From: Lentisphaeria bacterium
GTDB lineage: Bacteria > Verrucomicrobiota > Lentisphaeria > Victivallales > Victivallaceae
Direction: 5' to 3'
Length of the DNA stretch: 56,681 nucleotides
Assembly (NCBI GenBank): GCA_900768515.1
Contig: CAAGDG010000033.1
Span: 1 to 56,681, forward strand
Every line of letters starts with the position of its first letter. Within the stretch, counting starts at the first letter, position 1. The notes beneath the pieces are model-generated. The model was not told the DNA's origin. It did no database searches and was given only the letters and a program-made list of their open reading frames with translations. Below, one piece after another: positions 1 through 8,849 of this stretch. The position numbers were made by a program, and so were the translations under genes.

Positions 1-1462
1 GCAGCTCCGGCGGCATCGCCGGCATTCCCGCCAGGGTGTCAAGCTGCCCCCGGACCCGGGCGAACGCCTCCAGCCGAACCGCGGCCAGATTCAGACGGTA
101 GGGAAGCAGCAGAAGCTGTCCGGCACGGGTCCGGCTCAGAGATTCGAGAACCCCCGGGGAAGAGAGCAGCACGCCCAGCAGGGGAACCCGGTCCCGGACG
201 GTGGCGGATGCGGAGACCAGCGCGGTTTCGTATTCGTCCGCCGAAATCATCGGATCGAACCGGCGAACCTCCGTCAGCAGCCGCCGGTATTCCGCCGCGT
301 ATTCCGCCCCGACCGGACCGAGTTCCACCGCTTCACGCACCAGCTGGTGCCGGGCGACGTCGGCCACCACCCCGGCAACCAGAAGATGCTGCCGGGAAAA
401 CGGCTGCACCGCGGCAATTCCCCGGTTCAGCTCCTCAAAGAAGAGCGGCCAATCCGAATGCCGGGCGGCACGGCCGGCACGGGCCGCACAGAAGCCGGCA
501 ACCTCGACCGGCCCCTGGAAGAGCGCTCCGCTCCCCTCAAGCCGGATGGCCTCTTCCGGAGGAATCCGCCACTCCAGTTCCCCGATCCGGTCGAGAGTCC
601 CGGGGAGGGAGACCAGCAGCGGAGAATCCAGTTCCTTTTCCAGCACATCGTCACCGCGCCGGCCGACGACAAAGAGTTTCTGCCAGAATTCCGGTTTCAG
701 TTCCTGATGCCGCCGGATCTGTTCGTAGAGTTCGCGCCAGACGGCGTAACCGTCGCGCTCCGGCGAAGCCGGCGGTGCGGCACCCTGCAGCGCTTCCAGC
801 GGAAACCGGGCGATCCCCAGCCGCAGATACCCCCACAGGGCGGAGCCTCCCCAGACCGCCAGCGCGGCGGCGGCGGCAACGCCGCCCGCCACGGCGAGAC
901 GCCGCCGGGAAAACGGGCGGCGGCACCAGCGCAGCACACCGATCCCGGCCAGCAGAACCGCAAGACCGAAAAAGGCGAGCGGGGACTCCGGAAGCATCAG
1001 CGTCGCCCGCGACCAGAACGACGCGCAAAAACCGAAGAGGCCCGCTCCTCCAACCGCACCGGTCAGAAACAGCAGCGGCGCCAGCCAGAAGATGCTCCAT
1101 GCGCCGTGCCGGGCGGCCGGAGCCGACAGCCGGGCGAGAAAAAACAGAACGTAGAACGCCGGTCCGCAACCGAAGAGCGGCAATGCCATCGCACCGCGCA
1201 GTTCGACGTTGACCAGCCAGACCGCGACGAGTCCGGCCAGCAGAACCACTCCCCCTGCGGCAAACGCGCCGCCCGGTGCTTCGTCCCGCCCCCGGGCGGC
1301 GGCACTCCAGCCGACTCCGCCGAGGACGGCGGCCGCGCCGAGCAGCCACCATCCGGCAGCCGCTTCCGTGGGAGAGGCGAAATAGAGAATACCGGGCACC
1401 GCCAGCACGGCGATCCACCAGAGCCGGAGAGCCCGGAGAAACGACCGGAATTGCACGGCCAT
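1..1462 (-). CDS. Hypothetical multi-pass membrane protein, C-terminus cut by window edge
   Basis: An uninterrupted frame reads on the minus strand from an ATG at 1462 to the window edge, about 487 codons without a stop. The first ~230 residues hold about six to eight hydrophobic stretches rich in Leu, Ala and Trp, consistent with membrane helices. The remaining ~255 residues are soluble-looking, with many Glu-Leu and Arg segments. The gene starts 11 bp after the ilvN stop, so it is probably co-transcribed. I recognise no family motif and assign no function. Confidence that it is coding rests on frame length and typical GC-rich codon use. Confidence 0.72.
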   Translation of the reverse strand, partial: MAVQFRSFLRALRLWWIAVLAVPGILYFASPTEAAAGWWLLGAAAVLGGVGWSAAARGRDEAPGGAFAAGGVVLLAGLVAVWLVNVELRGAMALPLFGCGPAFYVLFFLARLSAPAARHGAWSIFWLAPLLFLTGAVGGAGLFGFCASFWSRATLMLPESPLAFFGLAVLLAGIGVLRWCRRPFSRRRLAVAGGVAAAAALAVWGGSALWGYLRLGIARFPLEALQGAAPPASPERDGYAVWRELYEQIRRHQELKPEFWQKLFVVGRRGDDVLEKELDSPLLVSLPGTLDRIGELEWRIPPEEAIRLEGSGALFQGPVEVAGFCAARAGRAARHSDWPLFFEELNRGIAAVQPFSRQHLLVAGVVADVARHQLVREAVELGPVGAEYAAEYRRLLTEVRRFDPMISADEYETALVSASATVRDRVPLLGVLLSSPGVLESLSRTRAGQLLLLPYRLNLAAVRLEAFARVRGQLDTLAGMPAMPPEL

Positions 1463-1473
1463 GCTCACTGCAG

Positions 1474-1968
1474 TCACTTTGCGCAGCGGGCGATCGCCAC
1501 CCGGCCGGAACGGGCCATTTCGATGATGCCGAAATCCCGAACCAGTTCGATGAAGTTGTCAAGACGGTCGGACTTCCCGGCGATCTCGACGCCGATCTCG
1601 CCGCGACTGACCGAAACGATCGTGCCGTGGAAAATCTCCACCAGCTGAATGATCTGAGACTGCTCCTCGCGACCGGCGGTCCGAAGCTTGATCAACGCCA
1701 TTTCACGTTCGATGAAACGGCTGCCGGTCAGATCGTCGACCTTGATCACGTTGACCAGCTTGCGCAGCTGTTTGTCGATCTGCTCGAGAATCGCGGCGTC
1801 GCCGGTGGTCACGATGGTCATTTTGGAAAATTCGGGATCCTCCGTCTCATGAACCGTCAGCGACGTGATGTTGTAGCCGCGGCCGCTGAAGAGTCCGGCA
1901 ACCCGGGCCAGGACTCCGAATTTGTTTTCGACCAGAACGGATATGGTATGTTTTTCGTCATGTTCCAT
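1474..1968 (-). CDS. ilvN: Acetolactate synthase small (regulatory) subunit
   Basis: This is the regulatory subunit of acetohydroxyacid synthase, which binds branched-chain amino acids through an N-terminal ACT domain and activates the large subunit in Val/Leu/Ile synthesis. The ACT domain covers residues ~7-80, with the typical stretch NKFGVLARVAGLFSGRGYNI at 15-34. A second C-terminal domain carries the usual LVEIFHG and RSGRVAIAR motifs. The 164-residue length matches the family. I chose ATG 1968 because the family begins just before the ACT domain and GGGAGAC lies upstream. The large subunit gene ilvB is not in the window, so the small subunit is unlinked or ilvB lies beyond it. Confidence 0.95.
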   Translation of the reverse strand: MEHDEKHTISVLVENKFGVLARVAGLFSGRGYNITSLTVHETEDPEFSKMTIVTTGDAAILEQIDKQLRKLVNVIKVDDLTGSRFIEREMALIKLRTAGREEQSQIIQLVEIFHGTIVSVSRGEIGVEIAGKSDRLDNFIELVRDFGIIEMARSGRVAIARCAK

Positions 1969-2000
1969 TTTTTGTCTCCCGAATATGAATTCCCCCGTTC

Positions 2001-2019
2001 GAACGGAAACCTTCCGTTC
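2001..2019. promoter_or_regulatory. Inverted repeat in ilvN leader
   Basis: A perfect 8-bp inverted repeat, GAACGGAA and TTCCGTTC with a 3-nt loop, lies about 30 bp upstream of the ilvN start. It could be an operator or an RNA hairpin that influences ilvN expression. A possible extended -10 (TGTTATACA, minus strand) lies at 2068-2076. No leader peptide rich in Val/Leu/Ile is evident. Confidence 0.35.
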
Positions 2020-2176
2020 CGCAGGGCGGCGCCGGTTCCACATAGATCAATCCCGCCGGAGCCGCCTGTATAACATGGCTCCGCGACGCCGCTTTTTCAA
2101 CCTTCCGTCCGGGGAAAAATGCGATTTCATCCCGGAAGCCGGCGCGGAATGGCGCCCCACCCGGCGGCTGAAGTTG

Positions 2177-2782
2177 TCAAAAGGAGATCACGCCGAGGTG
2201 CTCCAGCAGAATCTTCAAACCGATCAGGACGATCGCCGTTCCGCCGACCACCGCCATCACCCGTTCCCCGGCCAGCGAACCGAGCCGGGAACCGAGCGTC
2301 ACCCCGAAAATCGAAGCCGCGGCGGTCACCACCCCCATCGCCAGTGCGGGAAACAGAATCGGACTGCCGGCAAAGGCGAGGCCTGCTCCGACCGCCATCG
2401 CATCCAGACTGGTCGCCACCGCCGGAATCACCAGCGCTTTCGGCGCGAAGAAGTCCGCCGGCCCACCGGCACAGCCGCAGGGATCGCCGGAATCGGCGCT
2501 CTTTTCCGGTTTCACCCCCTCGTAGATCATCTTTCCACCGACCAGCCCGAGCAGCCCGAACGCAAGCCAGTGATCGCAGCTGGAAACCACCCCGGCCAGC
2601 AGGACCGCGGCAAAAAAACCGATCACCGGCATGAGGATCTGGAAGGAGCCGAAAAACAGCGCCGCCCAGAAGGCATTCCGCCACCGGCGGCCGCTGCGGT
2701 CACAAAGGGCGCCGCTGACCGACACCGCAAAAGCGTCGATCGACACGCTGACCGCGATCAGCAGAACCTCAAGGATCCCCAT
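2177..2782 (-). CDS. mntP: Manganese efflux pump MntP
   Basis: This is a six-helix inner-membrane Mn2+ exporter. The protein has 201 residues, and the two family repeats are visible: SIDAFAVS at ~14-21 (Asp16) and TSLDAMAVG at ~124-132 (Asp127). The conserved aspartates in helices 1 and 4 are needed for transport in the family. A Cys/Gly-rich loop (PCGCAGG, ~101-107) separates the halves. The start lies 4 bp after the argF stop, so it appears to be the last gene of an argD-argF-mntP transcript, an unusual pairing of arginine synthesis with metal export. No Mn riboswitch is visible between the genes. Confidence 0.9.
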   Translation of the reverse strand: MGILEVLLIAVSVSIDAFAVSVSGALCDRSGRRWRNAFWAALFFGSFQILMPVIGFFAAVLLAGVVSSCDHWLAFGLLGLVGGKMIYEGVKPEKSADSGDPCGCAGGPADFFAPKALVIPAVATSLDAMAVGAGLAFAGSPILFPALAMGVVTAAASIFGVTLGSRLGSLAGERVMAVVGGTAIVLIGLKILLEHLGVISF

Positions 2783-2786
2783 ACGC

Positions 2787-3689
2787 TCACTTCATCAGGA
2801 GAGCCATGACCGCCTTCTGCACGTGGAGCCGGTTCTCGGCCTCGTCGAAAACGATCGAGCGCACCGGATCGTCCATGACTCCGGCGGAGACCTCCTCCCC
2901 GCGGTGGGCGGGCAGGCAGTGCAGGAATTTCGCATCGGGCCTGGCCAGTTCGAACAGCGATTCGTTGACCTGGTAAGGGGCGAAAATCTTCATCCGCCGC
3001 GCCTTCTCGTCCTCGAACCCCATGCTGACCCAGACGTCGGTGTAGAAGTAATCGACATCCCGGGCCGCCTTGCGCGGATCGGGTTCCCAGCTGATGTTCG
3101 AACAGCCGGCAATCAGATCCTCCCGCGGCGCCTCCTCCTCCGGGGCGGAGATCACCAGCTGCATGCCGGTCAGCCGCGCCGCCAGCATCAGGGAGTTGGC
3201 GATGTTGCTGCGCCCGTCGCCGTAGAAGGCCATCCGGATCGAATCGTCGCAACGCCCGGAGTGTTCCCGGATGGTCAGCAAATCGGCCAGAATCTGGCAG
3301 GGATGATATTCATCGGTCAGCGCGTTGATCACCGGAATGGTCGCCTCCCGCGCCAGTTCCTCGACATCGGCGTGCGCAAAGGTCCGGATCACGATGCCGT
3401 GCAGATAACGGCTGAGCACATGCGCGGTGTCGGCCACCGTCTCGCCCCGCCCGACCTGCATCCGGGACTGGTCCAGATAGAGCGGCCGCCCGCCGAGCTC
3501 GCCGACGCCGACCTCGAAGGAGACCCGCGTCCGGGTCGAGGATTTGGCGAAAATCAGCCCGATGCTTCTGCCGGCCAGCGGAGTGAAGGGAACCCGCCCC
3601 CGCTCCGCCTTGAGTTTCGCCGCCAGTTCAAAAATCGTATCGAGATCATCCCGGGTGATATCCCGCAAAGTCAACAGGTCTTTCTTCAT
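2787..3689 (-). CDS. argF: Ornithine carbamoyltransferase
   Basis: The enzyme condenses ornithine and carbamoyl phosphate to citrulline in arginine synthesis, in the cytosol. Diagnostic motifs are the carbamoyl-phosphate loop STRTR at 51-55, HPCQ at 129-132, and the C-terminal HCLPAHRG with the catalytic Cys. With the chosen start the protein has 300 residues, which is normal. I chose the ATG at 3689 because AGGAGG lies 10 bp upstream. The ATG at 3698, which overlaps the argD stop as ATGA, has the Shine-Dalgarno only 1 nt away. Translation is probably coupled to argD. Confidence 0.95.
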   Translation of the reverse strand: MKKDLLTLRDITRDDLDTIFELAAKLKAERGRVPFTPLAGRSIGLIFAKSSTRTRVSFEVGVGELGGRPLYLDQSRMQVGRGETVADTAHVLSRYLHGIVIRTFAHADVEELAREATIPVINALTDEYHPCQILADLLTIREHSGRCDDSIRMAFYGDGRSNIANSLMLAARLTGMQLVISAPEEEAPREDLIAGCSNISWEPDPRKAARDVDYFYTDVWVSMGFEDEKARRMKIFAPYQVNESLFELARPDAKFLHCLPAHRGEEVSAGVMDDPVRSIVFDEAENRLHVQKAVMALLMK

Positions 3690-3694
3690 AGTTC

Positions 3695-4900
3695 TCATCC
3701 CTCCTTGATCGACCGGTCGAGTTCAGCGAGAGCGGCGGAGATCCGCTCCACCCCCTGCTCGGCCTCGGCCCGGGTAATGTTCAGCGGCGGCAGCAGCCGC
3801 AAGACGCACTCTCCGGCGGTCAGAACCACCAGATGCTGTTTCAGACAGAGTCCGGCCAGCGTCGCGGCCTCCCGGTCAAGCACCAGGCCGATCATCAGCC
3901 CCATGCCGCGCACGCCGCGCACAAACGGATACGGCCGGGCGACCTCCGCCAGAGCCTTCCGCAGAAATTCGCCCTGCTCCCGGCAATTTTCAAGCACACC
4001 CTCCTCATCGAAAGCGCGCTGCACCGCCAGCGCGGCGGCGCTCACCAGCGGGGTTCCGCCGAAGGTGCTCGCGTGGGTGCCGACCGTCAACGTTCCGGCG
4101 TACTTGCGCTGCACGATGAAGGCCCCCATCGGCAGCCCGTTGGCGATCGCCTTGGCCATCGAGAAGGCGTCCGGCTGGACGCCGAAGCTCTGCCACGCGA
4201 ACCGGGTGCCGATCCGCCCCATGCCGCACTGGACCTCGTCGAACAGCAGCAGGATCCCCTTCTCGTCGCAGAGCGCGCGGACCTCTTCAAGATACTTCCG
4301 GTCGGCCGGAAGGATGCCGCCCTCGCCCTGCACCGGCTCCAGCAGCACCGCGCAGGTGGCCGGGGTGATCGCGGCGCGGAGCGCCTCGATGTCGTTGAAG
4401 GGGACCTGCCGGAAGCCCGGCACATCCGGTTCAAACCCCTTGCGGTACTTGGCCCGGCCGGTAGCGGCCAGCGTCGCCAGAGTCCGGCCGTGGAAGGAGT
4501 TGTCCATCGAAATGATCTCGTTGCGGCCGGAGGCGTTGCCGATCTTCCGGGCGAACTTGATCATCCCCTCGTTGGACTCCGCGCCGGAGTTGCAGAAGAA
4601 GACCACGCCGTCGAAACAGTTGCGGATCAGCGTCTCCGCCAGAAGCGGCATCACATCGTTCATATAAAGATTGGAAACATGCACCAGCGTCGCCGCCTGC
4701 TCCTGAATCGCCCGGGTCACGCCGGGGTGGCAGTGACCGAGGTTGCAGACGGAAATCCCCGCCGCGAAATCAAGGTACTCCGTGCCTTCGGCATCCCAGA
4801 GGCGCGCACCCTGCCCGCGGGTAAAGAGAATCTTCGGCGCATAAGTGGGCATCACGTACTTCCGGTACCGTTCGACCGTCGCTTCGTAAAGGTTTTCCAT
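3695..4900 (-). CDS. argD: Acetylornithine aminotransferase
   Basis: This PLP-dependent class III aminotransferase converts N-acetylglutamate semialdehyde to N-acetylornithine; some members also act in lysine synthesis. Visible motifs are LLLFDEVQCGMGR (PLP ring contact), SMAKAIANGLPMG with the Schiff-base Lys, and STFGGTPLVSAAA near the phosphate. The protein has 401 residues from ATG 4900, which is preceded by GAGAGAG. It is the first gene of the argD-argF-mntP cluster, and a good sigma70 promoter lies upstream. Other arg genes are not in the window. Confidence 0.94.
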   Translation of the reverse strand: MENLYEATVERYRKYVMPTYAPKILFTRGQGARLWDAEGTEYLDFAAGISVCNLGHCHPGVTRAIQEQAATLVHVSNLYMNDVMPLLAETLIRNCFDGVVFFCNSGAESNEGMIKFARKIGNASGRNEIISMDNSFHGRTLATLAATGRAKYRKGFEPDVPGFRQVPFNDIEALRAAITPATCAVLLEPVQGEGGILPADRKYLEEVRALCDEKGILLLFDEVQCGMGRIGTRFAWQSFGVQPDAFSMAKAIANGLPMGAFIVQRKYAGTLTVGTHASTFGGTPLVSAAALAVQRAFDEEGVLENCREQGEFLRKALAEVARPYPFVRGVRGMGLMIGLVLDREAATLAGLCLKQHLVVLTAGECVLRLLPPLNITRAEAEQGVERISAALAELDRSIKEG

Positions 4901-4953
4901 CTCTCTCAGACTCCATAAGATTGTCGAAATCACATTCAACTGTGTGGAAACTA

Positions 4954-4983
4954 ATAATATAAATCGCTTTTCCGGAAATGCAA
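4954..4983 (-). promoter_or_regulatory. Promoter of argD-argF-mntP
   Basis: On the minus strand, TTGCAT (-35) and TATTAT (-10) are separated by 18 bp. The transcription start would fall about 50 nt before the argD ATG. The short segment between this promoter and the start contains TTGAAT-type sequences reminiscent of an ARG box, but the match is too weak to claim. Confidence 0.6.
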
Positions 4984-5086
4984 GCCCCGGATTTCGCAAA
5001 AAACTCCGGGCGGAAAACAGAGGGAAGAAGACGGCGGCCGGTCCCCGCCGGGAGCCAGCGCCCGTCCCGCCGAAAGAAGGCCTCCG

Positions 5087-5857
5087 TCAGCGCATGCCGC
5101 GCGACTTCCGGATCTGCTCGTAGGCGAGGTTGATCCGCTGCATCTCCTTTTCGGCAAAACTGATGAACTCCTCCGGAAGCCCTTTGGCCTGAATCCGGTC
5201 GGGGTGAAAATTCCGGCACTTCTCGCGGTAGGCGGCCTTCACCTCCTCATCGGTGGCCGTGGGCGAACAGCCGAGCACCTCGTAGTAGACCGTCAGCGAC
5301 TCCGATTTCGGAGGCGGCTCGGTCTGGCCGTAGCTGAAAAAGGTCCGGACATAACCGGGCATCCCAAACAGCCGTTCCGCATAATCGAGAATCTCGCGCT
5401 CCTTCGGATGGACTTTTCGGTCGGCAAGCGCCAGTTCGCAGAGCATCCCCAGAAAATTCTGCTTGAACTCCTGATCGTCACCGACCAGTTCATTGAGCTG
5501 GTCGAGATACTGCTGGAACGGCACGTCGTTGTCGCGCGCCGCATTGAAGATCCGGCCGAAAAAGCGGCGCTGTTCCGGCGGATAGTTCGCCAGCAGCGTC
5601 CGGATCACCGCCGCTTCACTCTGGCTGACCACCCCGTCCGCCTTGGCCAGTTTGGCCAGCGTCGAAAAGAGCGCGGTCAGAAAGAGCAGCTGCCGCTTGT
5701 CTCCGGCCGACGCGCCCGCGGCCTCTTCGGAATCATTCGCCGCCTCGGAGAGCTTCTCGCCGGCCAGATGCCCGAGCGCACCGCCGATCAGCGCGCCGAG
5801 CGGCCCGCCGAACAAAGCGCCGAGCGCACCGCCGGCCAATGCCCCTGTCCAACCCAT
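5087..5857 (-). CDS. TerB/J-domain co-chaperone (DjlA-like)
   Basis: This is a likely membrane-anchored DnaK co-chaperone. Residues 1-35 form a Gly/Ala/Leu-rich segment (GALFGGPLGALIGGALGHLA) resembling glycine-zipper membrane anchors. A TerB-like helical domain spans ~55-165 (LAKADGVVSQSE and LALADRKVHPKE). A C-terminal J domain at ~190-256 carries the essential HPD tripeptide in NFHPDRIQ. The order anchor-TerB-J is that of DjlA. The protein has 256 residues. It is a single gene with its own promoter, and Shine-Dalgarno GAGAGGAG lies before the ATG. Overall confidence in the fold is high; the specific client is unknown. Confidence 0.85.
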   Translation of the reverse strand: MGWTGALAGGALGALFGGPLGALIGGALGHLAGEKLSEAANDSEEAAGASAGDKRQLLFLTALFSTLAKLAKADGVVSQSEAAVIRTLLANYPPEQRRFFGRIFNAARDNDVPFQQYLDQLNELVGDDQEFKQNFLGMLCELALADRKVHPKEREILDYAERLFGMPGYVRTFFSYGQTEPPPKSESLTVYYEVLGCSPTATDEEVKAAYREKCRNFHPDRIQAKGLPEEFISFAEKEMQRINLAYEQIRKSRGMR

Positions 5858-5897
5858 TGAAACAACTCCTCTCTCACTATGAATTCCTCTGCCGTCT

Positions 5898-5926
5898 AAT
5901 ATAACACAGGGATTTCATAAAATCAA
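5898..5926 (-). promoter_or_regulatory. Promoter of the TerB/J-domain gene
   Basis: TTGATT and TATATT are spaced by 17 bp on the minus strand, about 45 nt before the start codon. The -35 element directly abuts the end of the upstream acyltransferase/synthetase gene. Confidence 0.65.
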
Positions 5927-8194
5927 TCAACCGCGGGCCGGGTCCGGCTTTTCCGCCAGCTCCCGGAGCCGTCGCAGATCGAGTTTTCCGCTGCCGAGCA
6001 GCGGCAGCCGGTCGATCCGGCGGAAATCCTCCGGCTTCGGAATCCAGAGATTCGGCAGTTCGCCGCCGGCACGCAGCTTTTCAACCACCTCCGCCGGGTC
6101 GAAGTCGTCCGGCGTGTAGAAGACCACCAGCCGTTCCCCCCGTTTCGCATCGGAGCGTCCGGCGACGGCGACTTCGCGCTCCTCGCTGCCGCGCAACGCG
6201 GCGATCGCCTGCTCGATCCGTTCGTGCGGAACCATCTCGCCGCCGATTTTGCTGAACCGTGAGGCGCGCCCGGTGATGTAGACGTAACCGTCGTCGTCGA
6301 TCCGGGCGATGTCACCGGTGTCGTAGTAGCCGTCCCGGATCACCCGGGCGGTCAGCTCCGGATCGTTCAGATACCCCTTCATGACGATGCCCCCCTTGAC
6401 CTGCATCCTTCCGGAACGGTTGGCGCCGAGTTCGATCCCGGTATCGGGGTCAACCACCCGGACATGGATTCCCGGCATCGGAATGCCGATGCTGCCGGGG
6501 TGATCGGCGTGTCTGCCCAAAAGGTAGATCGAGTTGCACAGATTGATCGTCACGATCGGAGATAGTTCGGTACAGCCGTATCCCTCGATGATCTCCAGAC
6601 CGGTCAGTTCCCGGAACTTCTTCGAAAGTTCCGGTCGCAATTTCTCCGCCCCGGTGATGACCAGCCGGAGCGTGGCGAGCGCGGCCCGGTCGGCTTTGCG
6701 CATGTAGCTCTGCAGAAAGGTCGGCGTCGCGGTCAGCAGCGTGATGCCGTAGCGCCGGATCGCATCGACCACGCCGCCGGCGTCAAGCGGATTGGGAACA
6801 AACACAACCATCGTCCCCGACAGCGCCGGGAAGGCGAACTCCACGGTGAATCCGTAGGCGTGAAAGAGCGGAAGATTGCCGGCCAGCCGGTCGTTCGGCG
6901 ACCACAGAATCATCCGCCAGAAACTCCAGAGGTCGGCGTTGATGTTGCGGCTGGTCAGCATCACCGCCTTCGGACGCCCGGTCGAACCGCTGGAGAAGAG
7001 CAGCACCGCCTCCCGGCTCACATCGAAGGCGCCGTGCGGCGAGAGGCGCCGGGCGAGCAGACGACGCGGCAGCAACGCGCAGCGGAACACGGCACGCCGT
7101 TTCTCACCGGCCGTGACCGATGCGGCGATCTCCTCCAGGAAGACCATCTCCGGCGTCGCCTTCCAGCCGAGCTTGTCCAGGAACCGGCGGCTGGTCAGAA
7201 TCCGGGTCACGCCGGCCCGGCGCGCCGCTTCGAGCGCGACCTCCGCACCGGAACTGAAGTTGATGATCGCCGGAGTCCGGTCCGCGAACTGCACCGCGAA
7301 AAGCGTCGCCGCCATCGCCGTGCAGTTGGGAAGCAGAACGCCGACATATTTTCCGGCCTCCATCTCCCGGATCCGCCGGGAGAGAAGCGCGGCGCGGACC
7401 AGAAGCTCGAAGTTCCGGCACCCTGCCCCGTCGGCGTCACGGTAGGTGACGGCAAAGGGGTGACGCTTGGCGCGCCAGAGAAAGGTGGTGTGGATCGGCT
7501 TTTCTCCGGGCTGCGGCCCGAGTTCCGCCTCGGCGCCGAGTTCGGAGATCCGCTGCCGAAGCTGGAAGGCGGAAAGTTCCGGTGAGATCGGCGCGCCGAT
7601 CCGGATGTTGAAATCGACCGGAATCACCCGCGGCTTGCGGTAGCGCAGCCGTTTGTTTTCGAGCGAGAAGAGCCGCCCCCAGAGCATCCCGATCCGGATC
7701 GGGATCACCGTGACCGCGACTCCCGCCGGCAGCAGCGGGGCCACGCCGGAACGAAACCGCATCAATCCTCCGTTTCCGGAGATCCCCCCCTCCGGAAACA
7801 TGCAGAGGATCCCGCCGGCGGCGAGGCGTTGCCGCGCCTCTTCAAAAAAATGGCGCATCGCCTTCGGCCGGCGGATCGACGGCACCCGGAGCACCCCCAG
7901 GTACCAGAAGAGGAACCGGGTCGACACAAAATCCAGGACCTCGGCACGGACCATGAATTTGACCGGCCGCTTCGACAGCGACTGGATCAGCAGCAGATCG
8001 ATCAGCGACACGTGATTGGCGACCAGCAGCACCGGACCGGATTCCGGAATGTTCTCAACTCCCTCCACCCGGAGCCGGACCACGGTGTGGCGGAGAATCC
8101 AGCCGAGAATCCGCAAGGTCAGGCAGGGGCGGAAAAAAATCACATAAAACAGCGCGGCGATCGCAATGTCAACCGCGATGACCAGCAGATTCAT
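5927..8194 (-). CDS. Acyltransferase / acyl-ACP synthetase fusion (Aas-like)
   Basis: This bifunctional enzyme likely re-acylates lysophospholipids or activates fatty acids at the inner membrane. A hydrophobic N-terminus (residues 3-22) leads into a PlsC domain with NHVSLID (N60 to D66) and FPEGG (~130). From ~255 follows an AMP-binding domain with the P-loop LLFSSGSTGRPK (~405), GYGCTELSP, and YYDTGDIARIDDDGY. E. coli Aas has the same order and similar length; here it is 755 residues. ATG 8194 has AAAGGAG 4 nt upstream. It is the last gene of a ROK kinase-hydrolase-Aas cluster. The exact substrate is inferred. Confidence 0.85.
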   Translation of the reverse strand: MNLLVIAVDIAIAALFYVIFFRPCLTLRILGWILRHTVVRLRVEGVENIPESGPVLLVANHVSLIDLLLIQSLSKRPVKFMVRAEVLDFVSTRFLFWYLGVLRVPSIRRPKAMRHFFEEARQRLAAGGILCMFPEGGISGNGGLMRFRSGVAPLLPAGVAVTVIPIRIGMLWGRLFSLENKRLRYRKPRVIPVDFNIRIGAPISPELSAFQLRQRISELGAEAELGPQPGEKPIHTTFLWRAKRHPFAVTYRDADGAGCRNFELLVRAALLSRRIREMEAGKYVGVLLPNCTAMAATLFAVQFADRTPAIINFSSGAEVALEAARRAGVTRILTSRRFLDKLGWKATPEMVFLEEIAASVTAGEKRRAVFRCALLPRRLLARRLSPHGAFDVSREAVLLFSSGSTGRPKAVMLTSRNINADLWSFWRMILWSPNDRLAGNLPLFHAYGFTVEFAFPALSGTMVVFVPNPLDAGGVVDAIRRYGITLLTATPTFLQSYMRKADRAALATLRLVITGAEKLRPELSKKFRELTGLEIIEGYGCTELSPIVTINLCNSIYLLGRHADHPGSIGIPMPGIHVRVVDPDTGIELGANRSGRMQVKGGIVMKGYLNDPELTARVIRDGYYDTGDIARIDDDGYVYITGRASRFSKIGGEMVPHERIEQAIAALRGSEEREVAVAGRSDAKRGERLVVFYTPDDFDPAEVVEKLRAGGELPNLWIPKPEDFRRIDRLPLLGSGKLDLRRLRELAEKPDPARG

Positions 8195-8228
8195 CAGACT
8201 CCTTTCATCGTTGCGCCGGCAGGCGGAT

Positions 8229-8846
8229 TCAATCAAGTTTCAGCAGCGCGGCCCGGAACTCCTCCAGAGAATTCGCCCGCAAAAAAGGGTTCTCCCGTTT
8301 CTCCTCGCCGAGTGTGCGGAAGGGAACCGGTCCGTAATCGTGCCCGGAATAGATGGTCAGCCGGTCGGAGAGCGGCAGAATTTTCATCCGCAGCGACCGG
8401 AACATCTCCCGGGAACGGCAGAAACCGACACATCCGACAAACAAGGTGTCGCCGGTGAAGAGCGCGGAGTCGTCGGTCAGCCGGTAACAGACGGAATCGC
8501 GACTGTGACCGGGCGTGAAAAGAACCTCGATTCCCCCATCTCCGAAGGGAAGAATCTGCCGGTCCGCGACCGACCGCTTCCCCGCCGCCGGGTGGAGCGG
8601 ATGTGCGATGATCTCCGCCGGGAAAAAACCGAGCGCCTCCCCCAGCGCGGAAGTGTGGTCAAGGTGGCCGTGAGTCAGGAGAATGTAGCGCGGAACAATC
8701 GGTCCGGCCGACTCGACCGCATGCCGGATCACGTCGGCGTCGCCGGTCGGATCGACCAGCGCCGCGTCGCCGTTCTCCGCCGTAATCAGATAGGAGAAGT
8801 TATGGTCAAAACCGCCGACGGCAAGCTGACGCACCAGAAATCCCAT
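8229..8846 (-). CDS. Metallo-beta-lactamase-fold hydrolase (glyoxalase II-like)
   Basis: This binuclear-metal hydrolase is related to hydroxyacylglutathione hydrolase. The metal-binding set is visible: HGHLDH at ~58-63, PGHSRDS at ~113-119, FTGDTLF with the bridging Asp at ~131-137, and SGHDYGP near ~166. The protein has 205 residues, shorter than classical glyoxalase II (~250), and resembles the compact YcbL type. It starts 3 bp after the ROK gene stop and is followed after 34 nt by the Aas-like gene, so the three are an operon. The true thioester substrate is not deducible. Confidence 0.85.
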   Translation of the reverse strand: MGFLVRQLAVGGFDHNFSYLITAENGDAALVDPTGDADVIRHAVESAGPIVPRYILLTHGHLDHTSALGEALGFFPAEIIAHPLHPAAGKRSVADRQILPFGDGGIEVLFTPGHSRDSVCYRLTDDSALFTGDTLFVGCVGFCRSREMFRSLRMKILPLSDRLTIYSGHDYGPVPFRTLGEEKRENPFLRANSLEEFRAALLKLD

Positions 8847-8849
8847 CTC

